In this document: one piece after another, positions 1-7,966 of the stretch
How positions within the stretch are numbered: position 1 is the stretch's first letter
How the letters are laid out: each line of letters begins with the position of its first letter
Source: CAZMCC01 sp964564695
GTDB lineage: Bacteria; Planctomycetota; Phycisphaerae; Phycisphaerales; UBA1924
DNA length: 25,971 nucleotides
Direction of reading: 5' to 3'
Assembly (NCBI GenBank): GCA_964564695.1
Contig: CAZMCC010000055.1
Span: forward strand, 1-25,971
Notes under the pieces: model-generated
What the model was told of the DNA's origin: nothing
Seen by the model: only the letters and a program-made list of their open reading frames with translations
Database searches by the model: none
Program-made: the position numbers and the translations under genes

Positions 1-13
1 GGCACAACAACCA

Positions 14-34
14 TCGGCGCGGAGGCCGCGCCGA
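14..34. terminator. GC-rich hairpin at window start
   Basis: The arms TCGGCGCGG and CCGCGCCGA are perfect 9-bp complements around a three-base AGG loop. No T-run follows. It could end an upstream gene lying outside the window, but with no visible gene on the left this is inference. Confidence 0.35.
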
Positions 35-142
35 CTGGCGCGACGCGCTAAGTCAGAGCCACATAGGCACTTGCGGATCAATTCGACGGCGGGAAGTTCA
101 CGGCGTTGGGTGGCACGTCGGCACCACCCCTACCTTCCCCGC

Positions 143-1801
143 ATGTGGCGCGGCATCTCGCTGGCCAATAAGTGCCTCCTCCTGTTCGGCGCCGCCGTGG
201 TGCTCATCATCATCGCTGCGCTCACGGTGCCGTGGCTGCGGCTGAGCGCCATCGTCGATGAGGGGGAGTTTGCGATCTCGCGCCGGGCGACCGAGCACTT
301 CGTCGAGCTTGCCGGGCCCAACGGGCCGTCGGTGACCGACGGCGCCGTGTCGCTCGATACCGCCGACCCGCGGGCCGGCAATGTCCGCGTCCTTGCCCCC
401 GGCGTCGATCCGGGCGACGAGCGGTTCCTCGCGAGCGCCCTCGAGCGTTTCAAAGAGGACGTGTCGGTCACCGAGGCCACCAGCGTCGGCTGGTTCGGCA
501 CCGAGCGGATCTACCGCTACGCCCGCGCCCTGCGCGAGTCCGGCGGGTCGCTCCGCACCGTCGTCCTGCTCGAACGCATCAGCGGCGAGGCCCGCGGCCA
601 GCTCGTCCGCAACGCGATCTACCTCGTTTCCGCCGGCCTCATTGCGCTGGGCCTCGCCGTGCTCGTGTTCTACCTCATCACCACGCGGCTCATCCTGAGC
701 CCCGTGCGCTCGCTGAAAGAGACGACCGAGCTTGTGCGCCAGGGCGACCTCTCGATCCGCTCGCAGATCTCTACCGGCGACGAGTTCGAGGAGCTCAGCG
801 ACACGTTCAACCAGATGCTCGACGCTCTGCGGGCCGGGCAGGACCAGCTCCGCGCGATCAACACCTCGCTCGACCTCAAGGTCGGCGAGCTGAGCGAGCG
901 CAACGTCGCCCTTAACGAGTCGAACAAGCTCAAGGGCGAATTCCTCGCGACCGTGAGCCACGAGCTCCGCACGCCGCTGAACTCGATCATCGGGTTCGCC
1001 GAGCTTCTCGACGAGGCCGCCCAGCGTGAGCTCGAGGCCGGGGACGACTCCTCGCGCCTGCACAAGCGCCGCCGCTACATCGAGCACATCACGAGCGCCG
1101 GTCGCGAGCTGCTCGAGCTCGTGAACTCCGTGCTCGAGACCGCCAAGATCGAGGCCGGCAAGCTCGATCTCAAGATCGAGCCGGTGAATCTCCGCGATTT
1201 CAGCGAGGCAATGGCCGCCCTCATGCGCCCGTTCGCCGACAAGAACCAGGTCGAGCTCGTCCTCGAAGTTCCGCCCGAGCTCCCGGTCATCCGCACCGAC
1301 CCCAAGAAGCTCCAGCAGATCGTCTTCAACCTGCTTTCCAACGGCGTGAAGTTCACCGCCGACTTCGTGCGTGACGAGGCCGCCCGACGCCCCGGTGGGG
1401 GGGGCTCGCCGCCGCGAACCGCCCGAGTCACGCTCCGCGCCGAGCGCCTCAACCCCACGGCCGACGAAGGCCCCGAGTCCCGTGCCCGCGTTCGCATCAG
1501 CGTCATCGACACCGGCCCCGGCATCGCCCACGAGCACCAGAAGCTCATTTTCGAGAAGTTCCAGCAGGTCGAGAGCGGCCACACCCGCCGCCACGCCGGC
1601 ACCGGCCTGGGCCTCGCGATTTCCAAGGAACTCACCCATGTGCTGCAGGGCGAGCTGATGCTCGACAGCCGTCCCGGCGCGGGGTCGATGTTCACGGTTA
1701 TTCTGCCCGAAGAGATCGAGCCCGGGCGTGCCCAGGAGACGCGCCTGGAGCTCGCGTTCCGGGGCGCCCTCGCGTCGCAGCGCACATCGGGTCAGCGGTA
1801 A
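143..1801 (+). CDS. Membrane sensor histidine kinase (HAMP-HisKA-HATPase)
   Basis: This is a two-component sensor kinase that autophosphorylates a histidine in response to an unknown signal. With the ATG at 143 it has 552 residues: membrane helix 1 (about 10-32), an extracytoplasmic domain (about 33-157), helix 2 (158-180), a HAMP linker (about 181-235), then HisKA with VSHELRTPLN and phospho-acceptor H273. The ATPase domain has the N box NLLSN (N400), DTGPGI at 456-461, the F box FEKFQQ, and GTGLGL at 486-491. A Gly/Pro/Arg-rich insert lies at about 410-428. A TTG at 71 in the same frame would add 24 Arg-rich residues; I prefer the ATG because the extra stretch looks non-coding. There is no receiver domain and no response regulator gene nearby, so its partner is elsewhere. 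The family is certain; the signal is unknown. Confidence 0.9.
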   Translation: MWRGISLANKCLLLFGAAVVLIIIAALTVPWLRLSAIVDEGEFAISRRATEHFVELAGPNGPSVTDGAVSLDTADPRAGNVRVLAPGVDPGDERFLASALERFKEDVSVTEATSVGWFGTERIYRYARALRESGGSLRTVVLLERISGEARGQLVRNAIYLVSAGLIALGLAVLVFYLITTRLILSPVRSLKETTELVRQGDLSIRSQISTGDEFEELSDTFNQMLDALRAGQDQLRAINTSLDLKVGELSERNVALNESNKLKGEFLATVSHELRTPLNSIIGFAELLDEAAQRELEAGDDSSRLHKRRRYIEHITSAGRELLELVNSVLETAKIEAGKLDLKIEPVNLRDFSEAMAALMRPFADKNQVELVLEVPPELPVIRTDPKKLQQIVFNLLSNGVKFTADFVRDEAARRPGGGGSPPRTARVTLRAERLNPTADEGPESRARVRISVIDTGPGIAHEHQKLIFEKFQQVESGHTRRHAGTGLGLAISKELTHVLQGELMLDSRPGAGSMFTVILPEEIEPGRAQETRLELAFRGALASQRTSGQR

Positions 1802-1866
1802 TGCGAACCGCCCCCGGTCTCTGATGGGAATGGTCGCCGCAGCACCAGCGGAAGACGAAAGTGCAG

Positions 1867-2025
1867 GTACGCAGAGAGCGCAGAGCAGGGCGGAGGAGCG
1901 CGGAGACGAGGGTGGTGCGTTGGATCAACGCACCGCGCCGGTGATCGCCGCCAGTGCGGTGCTCTCATCCAATGCCCATTGCCTTGCTCCGCGTTCCTCC
2001 GCCCGGCTCCGCGTTCTCCGCGTAC
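1867..2025. repeat. Foldback repeat 1, CGCGGAG-type arms
   Basis: The left arm (1867-1905) and right arm (1987-2025) are inverted copies matching at 34 of 39 positions. Each arm is built from CGCGGAG/CGGAGGA units. The 81-base centre holds a smaller hairpin (1914-1934) and a further inverted pair, TTGGAT/ATCCAA (1920-1925 and 1969-1974). The element fills the gap between the convergent histidine kinase and yraN-like genes. Arms of the same type recur at 18461-18614 and, as a single arm, at 16669-16692. It may be a REP- or MITE-like element acting as a two-way terminator. Confidence 0.75.
1914..1934. terminator. Inner hairpin of foldback 1
   Basis: GGTGCGTTG and CAACGCACC are perfect 9-bp arms around GAT. 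The hairpin lies between two convergent genes and could stop transcription from both sides. No T-run is present on either strand. Confidence 0.45.
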
Positions 2026-2048
2026 GCCTTTCTGTGTTGTGATCCGCT

Positions 2049-2534
2049 TCACCGGTTGTCGTCCGCGACCCCGATCATGTGGCGCAGCGTCGGCTCCCCC
2101 TCGCGTCCCCACTCCACCGACACCGCGTCCACCCGCACCGGGCGACCCTGCCATCCGTTCGCTTTGACGAGGTACCGGGCCGCCGCCAGCAGCTTCCGTT
2201 TCTTGCGAGCCCCCACGCTCGCTTCGGGCGCAGGCCGCGCCCTCCCACCCACGGCCCCAGCCCGTCGCGTCTTCACCTCGACGATCACGATGGTCCGTTT
2301 GTCCGGCGCCTCGCACACGATGTCCGCCTCGGCGAACCCGAGGCGCACGTTCTTGGCCAGGATCCGGTACCCCTTCGAGCTCAGGAGCGACTTCGCCCGA
2401 GCCTCGCCGCGCCTTCCCAGCGCCTCGGTCCCTTCCGCGTCCGCCGGCCCGAGCCCCAGCCAAGACCGTACCCGCGCGACCAGGCCGCCCACGCCCACCT
2501 CACGGCTTCCTGCGAGCCGGGGAAGCCGGCGCAT
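2049..2534 (-). CDS. YraN/UPF0102-family nuclease-fold protein
   Basis: This 161-residue protein belongs to the YraN (UPF0102) family, which has a restriction-endonuclease-like fold and a poorly defined role in DNA metabolism. The conserved block starts at LGRRGEARAKSLL (about 39-51). The PD-(D/E)xK-like residues are visible: E69/D71 in GFAEAD, then E86-V-K88 in VIVEVKTR. The C-terminal part has RKKRKLLAAARYL and VRVDAVSVEW, also typical. The N-terminal 35 residues or so are extra compared with the usual 115-130-residue proteins, so a later start is possible. The ATG at 2534 lies inside the preceding peptidyl-prolyl isomerase-like gene, giving a 35-bp overlap that suggests coupled translation. 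The family call is firm; enzymatic activity is not established. Confidence 0.85.
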   Translation of the reverse strand: MRRLPRLAGSREVGVGGLVARVRSWLGLGPADAEGTEALGRRGEARAKSLLSSKGYRILAKNVRLGFAEADIVCEAPDKRTIVIVEVKTRRAGAVGGRARPAPEASVGARKKRKLLAAARYLVKANGWQGRPVRVDAVSVEWGREGEPTLRHMIGVADDNR

Positions 2535-3813
2535 ATCGAGCCACGGCGATCCCGTGCAGACGCTCCTGCATCTGGATCAGCGGCGTGAGACTCGCTCGTT
2601 CCATGAGCCGCTGGACGAAATCGTCCTTCGCCTGAGCTATCCGCGTCGTGCGCAGCTCCTCCTCGATTTCGAGCTGCGCCACGTACAGCGGCTCGATGTC
2701 GATCGATGAGACGCTCTCGAGGTGGATCCAGTAGAGGTCGCCATTGAACGCGATGGGCCCGGCGGTCTGGCCCGCGGCGAGCCCGCGTGCGGCCGTGTTC
2801 AGTTCTGCCGGTCCGAAGATCGACGCCTTGGCGATGTCGCCCTTGTACTTGATGTCAAGGTACCGCACGCCGTTGGACGCACCGAAGCTGTTGAGCTCGG
2901 ACTCGGACAGCTCGATGAACGACGTGCCGCGAGCGATGTCGGACTTGATCTCCTCGACGGAGGGGCTTGTCTCGCCCACTCGGACCACGCGGATGCGGGC
3001 GATGTGCTGATCCTTCACCTGCTCGTAGCGGCGCTGGTACGCGTCGAGGACCTGCTGGCGGCTCACGTGCACGGTCGGTACAACCTTGGTCTGGAGGAGC
3101 GACCGCATGAGCTCCCGCTCCTGCTTGTCCTTCAGCACCTGGTCGATGGTCTTGCCCTGCTGCTCACGCAGGCGCGCGTCGGCGAGCGCTTCGCTGCCCT
3201 GGTTGTTGCGCACAAGCTCGCCGCGGATCTGCTCGGCGAAGTAGCGGAGCCCGTGCTTCTTCACGTCCGGGGTCATCGACGCATAGACCTCGTTGAGCAG
3301 CAGGTCGTCGACGATCGTTTCGCTCAGGTGCACCTGGACGAGCCGCCACGCCTCGCGATTCCACTCATTGGGCGCCTTGATGTACTTCTCGTCGCGCCCC
3401 ATTGCGAGGAGGCGGTCGCCCAGGCCGTCGCCGAAGAACTCCGACGCCATGATCGCCCGCCCGTTGATCTGCCCGATGAACTGGTCGACGATCACCTCTT
3501 CGCCCGTGATCGTCACCATCGGCGACATCGTCGAGGGCGCTCCCGGCATTGACGAGAGGTCGAGGAACCCCGCCGCCGCCGCATTCTGCGTGGTCACCTT
3601 GACGGGCGTCATCGGGGTCTGCGTCGGGGCCGCCTGATCGGGCGACTTGAACGCGGCCGGCTCGAGCGTGGCGCTCCCCTTGGGAGCATCTCCTCCCGAG
3701 CACCCGACCACCGCGAGCGTGCTGACGCACGCCCCCGCGAGCAGGCCCGCTTTCAGGATCGAACTGCCCCGCGACGCGCCCCCCCGACCCCCCCGGCTGT
3801 CGTCGATTCGCAT
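2500..3813 (-). CDS. SurA/parvulin-like peptidyl-prolyl isomerase lipoprotein
   Basis: A 437-residue exported lipoprotein that resembles the SurA/PrsA class of periplasmic folding helpers. An Arg-rich start is followed by a hydrophobic stretch and lipobox VVGC with C38. Residues of about 107-260 form a helical SurA-N-like region (QFIGQINGRAIMASEFF, then HLSETIVDDLLLNEVY). A parvulin-like segment follows, starting near KDQHIARIRVVRVGE and ending near GDLYWIHLESV; it is degenerate, so isomerase activity is uncertain and a pure chaperone role is possible. The frame stays open far upstream, but the ATG at 3813 is chosen because the signal peptide begins just after it and the upstream part overlaps the divergent DUF1844 gene. 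It overlaps the yraN-like gene at its 3' end. Confidence 0.75.
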   Translation of the reverse strand: MRIDDSRGGRGGASRGSSILKAGLLAGACVSTLAVVGCSGGDAPKGSATLEPAAFKSPDQAAPTQTPMTPVKVTTQNAAAAGFLDLSSMPGAPSTMSPMVTITGEEVIVDQFIGQINGRAIMASEFFGDGLGDRLLAMGRDEKYIKAPNEWNREAWRLVQVHLSETIVDDLLLNEVYASMTPDVKKHGLRYFAEQIRGELVRNNQGSEALADARLREQQGKTIDQVLKDKQERELMRSLLQTKVVPTVHVSRQQVLDAYQRRYEQVKDQHIARIRVVRVGETSPSVEEIKSDIARGTSFIELSESELNSFGASNGVRYLDIKYKGDIAKASIFGPAELNTAARGLAAGQTAGPIAFNGDLYWIHLESVSSIDIEPLYVAQLEIEEELRTTRIAQAKDDFVQRLMERASLTPLIQMQERLHGIAVARYAPASPARRKP

Positions 3814-3942
3814 GGGCGGAAGTATAGCGCCAACGCGCGCCGGCAGCCGGTGCGCACCGCGTGCGGACGCCGGCTCGGCTGAACGCCCACCGCGCTCGCC
3901 TAGACTCGCCTGCGGCCCTCGCCATCGCACAAGGATCGACCC

Positions 3943-4527
3943 ATGCCAGACCCGACCAAGCCCGGCCAGGACGCGGGCGGACCCCCCAAGATCGTCGTCG
4001 ACAGCGACTGGAAGTCGCAGGCACGGGCCGAGAAGGACCGCCTCGAGCAGCAGGCCAAGGCCCGCGAAGCCGAGAAGAAGGCCGTGGCCCCTGCGGGTGG
4101 AGGCGGGATGGGTGGGGCGCCCGGCGATCCCGGCGAAGGCCAGCTCCCGCCCGCCGATTTCATGACCCTGCTCGGCACCATGGTGACCCAGGCGCTCATG
4201 TACATGGGCGCCTTCCCCGATCCGCAGACCGGGCGCGCCGTCGTTTCCCTCGAGCACGCCAAGTTCCACATCGACCTGCTCGGCGTCCTCGAAGCCAAGA
4301 CCAAGGGCAACCTCTCCCCCGACGAGTCCACGGAACTCAGCGGCACGCTTAACGAGCTGCGCATGCGCTTTGTCGAAATCTCGAAGGCCGTCGTTGCACA
4401 CATGGAGCGCCAGCGCATGCAGGGCGGCGCGGGTGGCGTGGGGGGGATGGGTGGCGTGGGGGGCGTGGGGGGAGCCGGCGGACCTGGAGCCGGTCCCGGC
4501 ATGCCCGACCTGCGCCTGGGTCACTGA
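3943..4527 (+). CDS. DUF1844 domain protein
   Basis: A 194-residue protein of the DUF1844 family, whose function is unknown. The start is well placed: AAGGA sits 7 bases before the ATG. Residues 1-70 are charged and low in complexity (RAEKDRLEQQAKAREAEKK), probably disordered or a short coiled coil. The DUF1844 core is about 71-150, with PADFMTLLGTMVTQALMYMG and later HAKFHIDLLGVLEAKTKGNL followed by LSPDES, a recurring family pattern. The tail (about 160-188) is almost pure Gly/Val/Met from a DNA microrepeat. No signal peptide is seen, so it is probably cytoplasmic. It diverges from the isomerase-like lipoprotein across a 129-bp gap that must hold both promoters. Confidence 0.8.
   Translation: MPDPTKPGQDAGGPPKIVVDSDWKSQARAEKDRLEQQAKAREAEKKAVAPAGGGGMGGAPGDPGEGQLPPADFMTLLGTMVTQALMYMGAFPDPQTGRAVVSLEHAKFHIDLLGVLEAKTKGNLSPDESTELSGTLNELRMRFVEISKAVVAHMERQRMQGGAGGVGGMGGVGGVGGAGGPGAGPGMPDLRLGH
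4431..4472 (+). repeat. G-rich microrepeat inside DUF1844 gene
   Basis: Imperfect copies of GGTGGCGTGGGGGG, about 14 bp and shorter, run in tandem and encode the Gly-Val-Gly-Gly tail. Several runs of four to six G make a quadruplex possible on this strand. The copy number is likely to vary between strains. Confidence 0.6.
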
Positions 4528-4640
4528 TGCCCCGCGTCCCGTGTCCCCGCGCCGCCGGCGCATTCACTTGCGAATGACATACCGCGCTTGGCGCGTGGCT
4601 AGCGCGCTGCTGCGCGAGTTCGAGCCCCCACCCGGGCGCT

Positions 4641-4778
4641 CTAGAACAGCAGCAGCGAGATCAGAAATCCGACCACCAGCACCCCGCCGATCACCAGCAT
4701 CAGCACGGCCAGACTCTCCGTCAGCCGGGTCTTGTGATTGCCCTTCGGGTTCGCCGCGTTGTGGGGGTTGTGAGGCAA
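4641..4778 (-). CDS. Small single-pass membrane peptide, TTG start
   Basis: A 45-residue reading frame. A near-perfect ribosome binding site, AGGAGG, sits 6 bases before a TTG start, and the frame closes with TAG at 4641. The N-terminal half is polar and basic (MPHNPHNAANPKGNHKTRLT). The second half, ESLAVLMLVIGGVLVVGF plus LISLLLF, is one uninterrupted hydrophobic helix reaching the C-terminus. This fits a tail-anchored or N-in single-pass peptide. It follows thiG on the same strand by 61 bases and may share its transcript. I do not recognise a family. The strong binding site and the clean amphipathic-to-hydrophobic layout support a real gene; a link to thiamine synthesis is only suggested by position. 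Confidence 0.65.
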   Translation of the reverse strand: MPHNPHNAANPKGNHKTRLTESLAVLMLVIGGVLVVGFLISLLLF

Positions 4779-4839
4779 TGAACACCTCCTGGATGGGCTC
4801 TAAGCGCCGCGAATGCGGGGGCCGCGAGTCGCGCCGAGT

Positions 4840-5727
4840 TTACTCGCCGGGGATGTGCGACACAAGACCCTCCCACGGGGAACTCGCGCTCGCAAACAGC
4901 TTCTTCGGGATCCTCCCAGCACGATAACTCTGGCGCCCCGCTTCAGTTGCGCGACGCATCGCGTGGGCCATCATGACCGGATCGTTCGCGTGCGCAACCG
5001 CCGTGTTCAGCAGCACGCCGTCGGCCCCCAGCTCCATCGCCACCGCCACGTCGCTCGCCGAACCGACGCCGGCGTCAACGACCACCGGGTACGTCGGGTC
5101 GCCCTGCTTGAGCAGGTCGAGGCACAGCACGATGTTGTTCCGATTGAGCACGCCCTGGCCCGAGCCGATCGGCGAGCCCGCGGGCATCACGCTGGCCGCC
5201 CCGGCTTCCTTCAGCCGGATCGCCGCGATCGGGTCGTCGCTCGTGTAGCACATCACGCTAAAGCCGTCCGCGACCAGCTCGCGGCAGGCTTCGAGCGTCC
5301 CCGCCGGATCGGGCAGCAGCGTCTTCTTGTCCCCCAGCACCTCGAGCTTCACCCACGACGCCCCCGGGTTGCCCAGCTGCTCGAGCAGCTCGCGCCCGAG
5401 GCGCGACACGCGCACTGCATCCTCGGCGCTGAAGCACCCCGCGGTGTTCGGCAGGATCGTGTACCGCGACAGGTCGATCGCGTCCAGCAGCGACTCACCG
5501 CGCTCGTTGTACAGCCGCTCGCGCCGCACCGCGACCGTCACCACCTCGCACCCGCTCGCGCTCAGCGCGTCGCGCATCGTGGCGTGGTCCTTGTACTTGC
5601 CCGTGCCGACGAGCAGGCGGCTCGTGAACGTGCGTCCGGCAACCGTCCAGGGTGCAAGGCCCGGGTCGGCGACGGGGGTGGATGAGGGGGGGGCGGGGTT
5701 CGGGTGCTTGCCGTTACCGATGGCCAT
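4840..5727 (-). CDS. thiG: Thiazole synthase ThiG
   Basis: ThiG builds the thiazole phosphate ring of thiamine from 1-deoxy-xylulose 5-phosphate, dehydroglycine and the sulfur carried by ThiS thiocarboxylate. The 295-residue protein shows the family pattern throughout: TFTSRLLVGTGKY, VVTVAVRRE, the Schiff-base lysine K127 in SWVKLEVLGD, AGSPIGSGQGVLN (phosphate binding), VVVDAGVGSASDVAVAMELG and GVLLNTAVAHANDPV. About 27 residues at the N-terminus (Pro-rich, PNPAPPSSTPVADPG) exceed the usual length of about 255-260. The start ATG lies 6 bases after the thiS stop, so the two are co-transcribed and probably translationally coupled. The identification is secure. Confidence 0.95.
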   Translation of the reverse strand: MAIGNGKHPNPAPPSSTPVADPGLAPWTVAGRTFTSRLLVGTGKYKDHATMRDALSASGCEVVTVAVRRERLYNERGESLLDAIDLSRYTILPNTAGCFSAEDAVRVSRLGRELLEQLGNPGASWVKLEVLGDKKTLLPDPAGTLEACRELVADGFSVMCYTSDDPIAAIRLKEAGAASVMPAGSPIGSGQGVLNRNNIVLCLDLLKQGDPTYPVVVDAGVGSASDVAVAMELGADGVLLNTAVAHANDPVMMAHAMRRATEAGRQSYRAGRIPKKLFASASSPWEGLVSHIPGE

Positions 5728-5733
5728 GGCGCT

Positions 5734-6006
5734 TTAGCCCCCGCCCACAAGGGTCACGAGCTCGACGACGTCCCCGGTGTTCAACACGGTCGTCGCGTGC
5801 CGGGCCTTGGGCACCAGCTTCTTGTTCACTTCGACCGCGCACGGCTTGTTCGCCAGCCCGCACTCGATCAGCAGCCCCGCCACGTTCAGCCCGGCCGGCG
5901 CCGCCCGGGCGGCCCCGTTGACCGTGAGGGCGATTTCGCCCGTGGGGGGGGTGGGTTCGGTGTGCAGCCGCGTGTGGTCCGCTCGGTAGGATCCGGTCGA
6001 AGACAT
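5734..6006 (-). CDS. thiS: Sulfur carrier protein ThiS
   Basis: ThiS is a ubiquitin-fold protein whose C-terminal glycine is adenylated and turned into a thiocarboxylate that donates sulfur to ThiG. The diagnostic features are the core from about residue 25 (EIALTVNGAA), the block KPCAVEVNKKLVP, the segment LNTGDVVELVTLVGGG, and the terminal Gly-Gly. At 90 residues it is longer than the usual 65-70 because of about 23 extra N-terminal residues. It is the first gene of the thiSG unit. The dedicated ThiF-type activating enzyme and the other thiazole genes (thiH or thiO) are not in the window. Confidence 0.92.
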   Translation of the reverse strand: MSSTGSYRADHTRLHTEPTPPTGEIALTVNGAARAAPAGLNVAGLLIECGLANKPCAVEVNKKLVPKARHATTVLNTGDVVELVTLVGGG

Positions 6007-6074
6007 CGCGGGAATTCTAGGTGGTGAGGAGGTTGGTGGGGGTTGGTGGGGGCAGGGGGGGAGGAAGCCGCCGA

Positions 6075-7286
6075 ATGTTCACGCCGTCGCCGCATACCGG
6101 GAGCCCGTTCGCACGCGTGATGGCGTGGTCTCTGGCCGCCCTCCTGATCCTCGGCTTCGCCGGCCTGGGCGCCGGTTGCGAGCGCAAGCCGACCTACAGC
6201 CAGAAGACCCCCGACGACGTCGTCGCCTCGGCCGTGAAAATGGTCAAGAACAACGACGCCAAGCACCTGGCGGACCTGTTCTACGCCGAGGGGCCCGAGA
6301 TGCGGTCCGTGCTCAACCGCCTGGGCAGCCTCTTCGAGAAGCTCCAGCTGCTCGCGGCCCAGGTGCAGCAGCGCATGCCCGACGAGGTCGCGGCGCTCAA
6401 GGCCCAGGCCATGGACAGCGCCGCCGAAAGCGCCCCGCTCGGCGCGTTCCTCGAAGAGATCCAGCGCCGCCCCGAGCGCAGCGAGGGCGACGTCCCCGAA
6501 GAAGGCCAGCGCGACGTCATCCAGGGCGCCATCGCCCGCCTCTTCGCCGATCCCTACGGCTGGCTCGACCGCAACGCCTCACGCCTCTCCACCGTCAAGC
6601 TCGCCGACGACATCGCCGCCATCATGATCGACAACCAGCCCGTCATGCCCCCCGTCGGGATCACGATGCGCCTGGAGAAGAACGGCAAGTGGTACATCGT
6701 CCTGCCGACCAACCTGCCGGTCGTGTCGAACTACATGCCCCGCACGCGTGACGAGTGGTCGATCATCGCCTCGGTCATCAAGGTGATCGAGAACGTCGCC
6801 ATCGAGCTCACCGAAGACGTCCGCACCGGACGCATCAACCGCCTCGACACCCTCGGCAGCCGCGCCGGCGACAAGGTCATCCTCCCCGGCCTCATGGCCT
6901 TCGCGGCCTACGGCAAGGAAATGGACGCCCGCCAGCGGCGCGACGGGATCACCAAGGCCTTCAAGACACGACTGCGCGAGTGGGGCAAGCAACGCGGTGG
7001 CGACAAGAGCGTTTCTCCCGTGCTCCTCAAGACGATCGACGCCATCGCCCCGGACCAGATCGCCAAGCTCGCCCGCGCCCCGCGCCGCACGGGTATCGCC
7101 GAGATGTCCGACGCCGACTTCACCCAGTTCCTCCAGACCTGGCTCGGCGAAGCCGGCATCAAGGCCGATCTGGCCTTCGGGGTCGATACCGAAGAAGTCA
7201 GCCGCGAGTGCCAGCGCTGGCTGGATGACGAGGCCGCCCGCAAAGCAGCCGAAGCCGCAAAGAAGGCCGCGAAGAAGAAGCGATGA
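6075..7286 (+). CDS. Lipoprotein of unknown function
   Basis: A 403-residue exported protein I cannot assign. The signal peptide has hydrophobic core AWSLAALLILGFAG and probable lipid-acceptor C35 in GLGAGC; glycine at the -3 position is unusual for a lipobox. The mature part is mostly helical and charged, with a Cys-free body, a segment KNGKWYIVLPTNLPVVSNYM that resembles a small beta unit (about 219-238), and a Lys/Ala-rich C-terminus (AAEAAKKAAKKKR). The early stretch KTPDDVVASAVKMVKNNDAK (about 44-63) resembles NTF2-like lipoproteins, but this is weak. The ATG at 6075 is preceded by GAGGAAG about 8 bases upstream; a GTG at 6021 in frame would precede the signal peptide awkwardly. It diverges from thiS across a 68-bp G-rich gap. 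Confidence 0.8.
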   Translation: MFTPSPHTGSPFARVMAWSLAALLILGFAGLGAGCERKPTYSQKTPDDVVASAVKMVKNNDAKHLADLFYAEGPEMRSVLNRLGSLFEKLQLLAAQVQQRMPDEVAALKAQAMDSAAESAPLGAFLEEIQRRPERSEGDVPEEGQRDVIQGAIARLFADPYGWLDRNASRLSTVKLADDIAAIMIDNQPVMPPVGITMRLEKNGKWYIVLPTNLPVVSNYMPRTRDEWSIIASVIKVIENVAIELTEDVRTGRINRLDTLGSRAGDKVILPGLMAFAAYGKEMDARQRRDGITKAFKTRLREWGKQRGGDKSVSPVLLKTIDAIAPDQIAKLARAPRRTGIAEMSDADFTQFLQTWLGEAGIKADLAFGVDTEEVSRECQRWLDDEAARKAAEAAKKAAKKKR

Positions 7287-7298
7287 GGCCCCGTGCCC

Positions 7299-7331
7299 GG
7301 ACGCCGGACCTGAGTCCTCGAAGGTCCGGAT
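7299..7331. repeat. 33-bp hairpin repeat, copy 1
   Basis: The sequence GGACGCCGGACCTGAGTC continues through a loop to AGGTCCGG; the stem is CCGGACCT/AGGTCCGG (7304-7311 with 7322-7329) around a 10-base loop. It matches 17038-17070 at 31 of 33 positions. This copy lies 12 bases after the stop of the unknown lipoprotein and could serve as its terminator and that of the convergent mreD. Confidence 0.7.
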
Positions 7332-7399
7332 AGCCGGGTGATTGACCGTCGTTCTTCCGTACTACGTCGCGCATTCCCGCACGCGACCGATCGACTTCG

Positions 7400-7966
7400 T
7401 CACCCCACCCGATTCCTCCGCCGATGCGGATCCGGGAACCCGAACAGCACGCTCAGCGGCGTCAGCACCATCGCCAGCACAAACGCCGTCGCCGCCGTGT
7501 ACAGCGCCGACCCCAGCCCGCTGATCAGCACCCCGCTGGGGCTCACCACCAGGTCCCCGTCGTAGACCGATCGCAGCCCCACGACCGCCGCGCTCACCGC
7601 GGCCAGGATCGCCCCCGCCACCACGCTGAGCACCATCAATGTCAGCCGGTTGCTCCGCACCATCACGCCCCGCAGCGTCAGCACCGTGTACGCCGCCGCC
7701 ACGTAGCCCAGGGCGTTGGGTCCGACGACCGTGATCGTCGCCCGCGCGTCGGCCGCGTTGTACGGCCCGAGCAGGTCCATCAACAGCCCCAGCGCCAGCG
7801 CATACCACAGCGAGGTCATCCCCGGCGCGTGCGTCGCCACGAACACCACGAGCGGAATCAGGAAGCTCGGCGCGATCCCGCTCGAGCCCAGCCCCAGCGC
7901 CGGGCGCAGCGCCAGCTCCATCCCCAGCAGCACGTACGTCACGAACAGCACGACCGGCCAGTTCAT
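7400..7966 (-). CDS. mreD: Rod-shape determining protein MreD
   Basis: MreD is an integral membrane partner of MreC and MreB in the elongasome that guides lateral wall growth. The 188-residue product is almost wholly hydrophobic with five or six helices. The N-terminus is MNWPVVLFVTYVLLGMELAL, and the family-like pattern LALGLLMDLLGPYN (cytoplasm-proximal Gly-Asp-Leu region) is at about 56-70. It lies directly behind mreC with a 4-base ATGA overlap, which is the standard gene order. Sequence conservation of MreD is always low, so the call rests mainly on position, length and topology. Confidence 0.85.
   Translation of the reverse strand: MNWPVVLFVTYVLLGMELALRPALGLGSSGIAPSFLIPLVVFVATHAPGMTSLWYALALGLLMDLLGPYNAADARATITVVGPNALGYVAAAYTVLTLRGVMVRSNRLTLMVLSVVAGAILAAVSAAVVGLRSVYDGDLVVSPSGVLISGLGSALYTAATAFVLAMVLTPLSVLFGFPDPHRRRNRVG

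Noticed and set aside
1..51. Possible C-terminal end of an upstream gene (frame 1, TAA at 49-51)
   Set aside because: Only 16 codons are visible and a perfect 9-bp hairpin overlaps them. Not enough to call.
98..1639. 513-codon open frame antisense to the histidine kinase
   Set aside because: High-GC shadow frame. The plus strand carries all kinase motifs in order; the antisense product is low-complexity and matches nothing.
4561..4640. tRNA-like bases (GAGTTCGAGCC) between convergent genes
   Set aside because: The stems needed for a T arm and an acceptor do not form. The stretch holds only short dyads (CGCGC/GCGCG type) and may act as a weak terminator.
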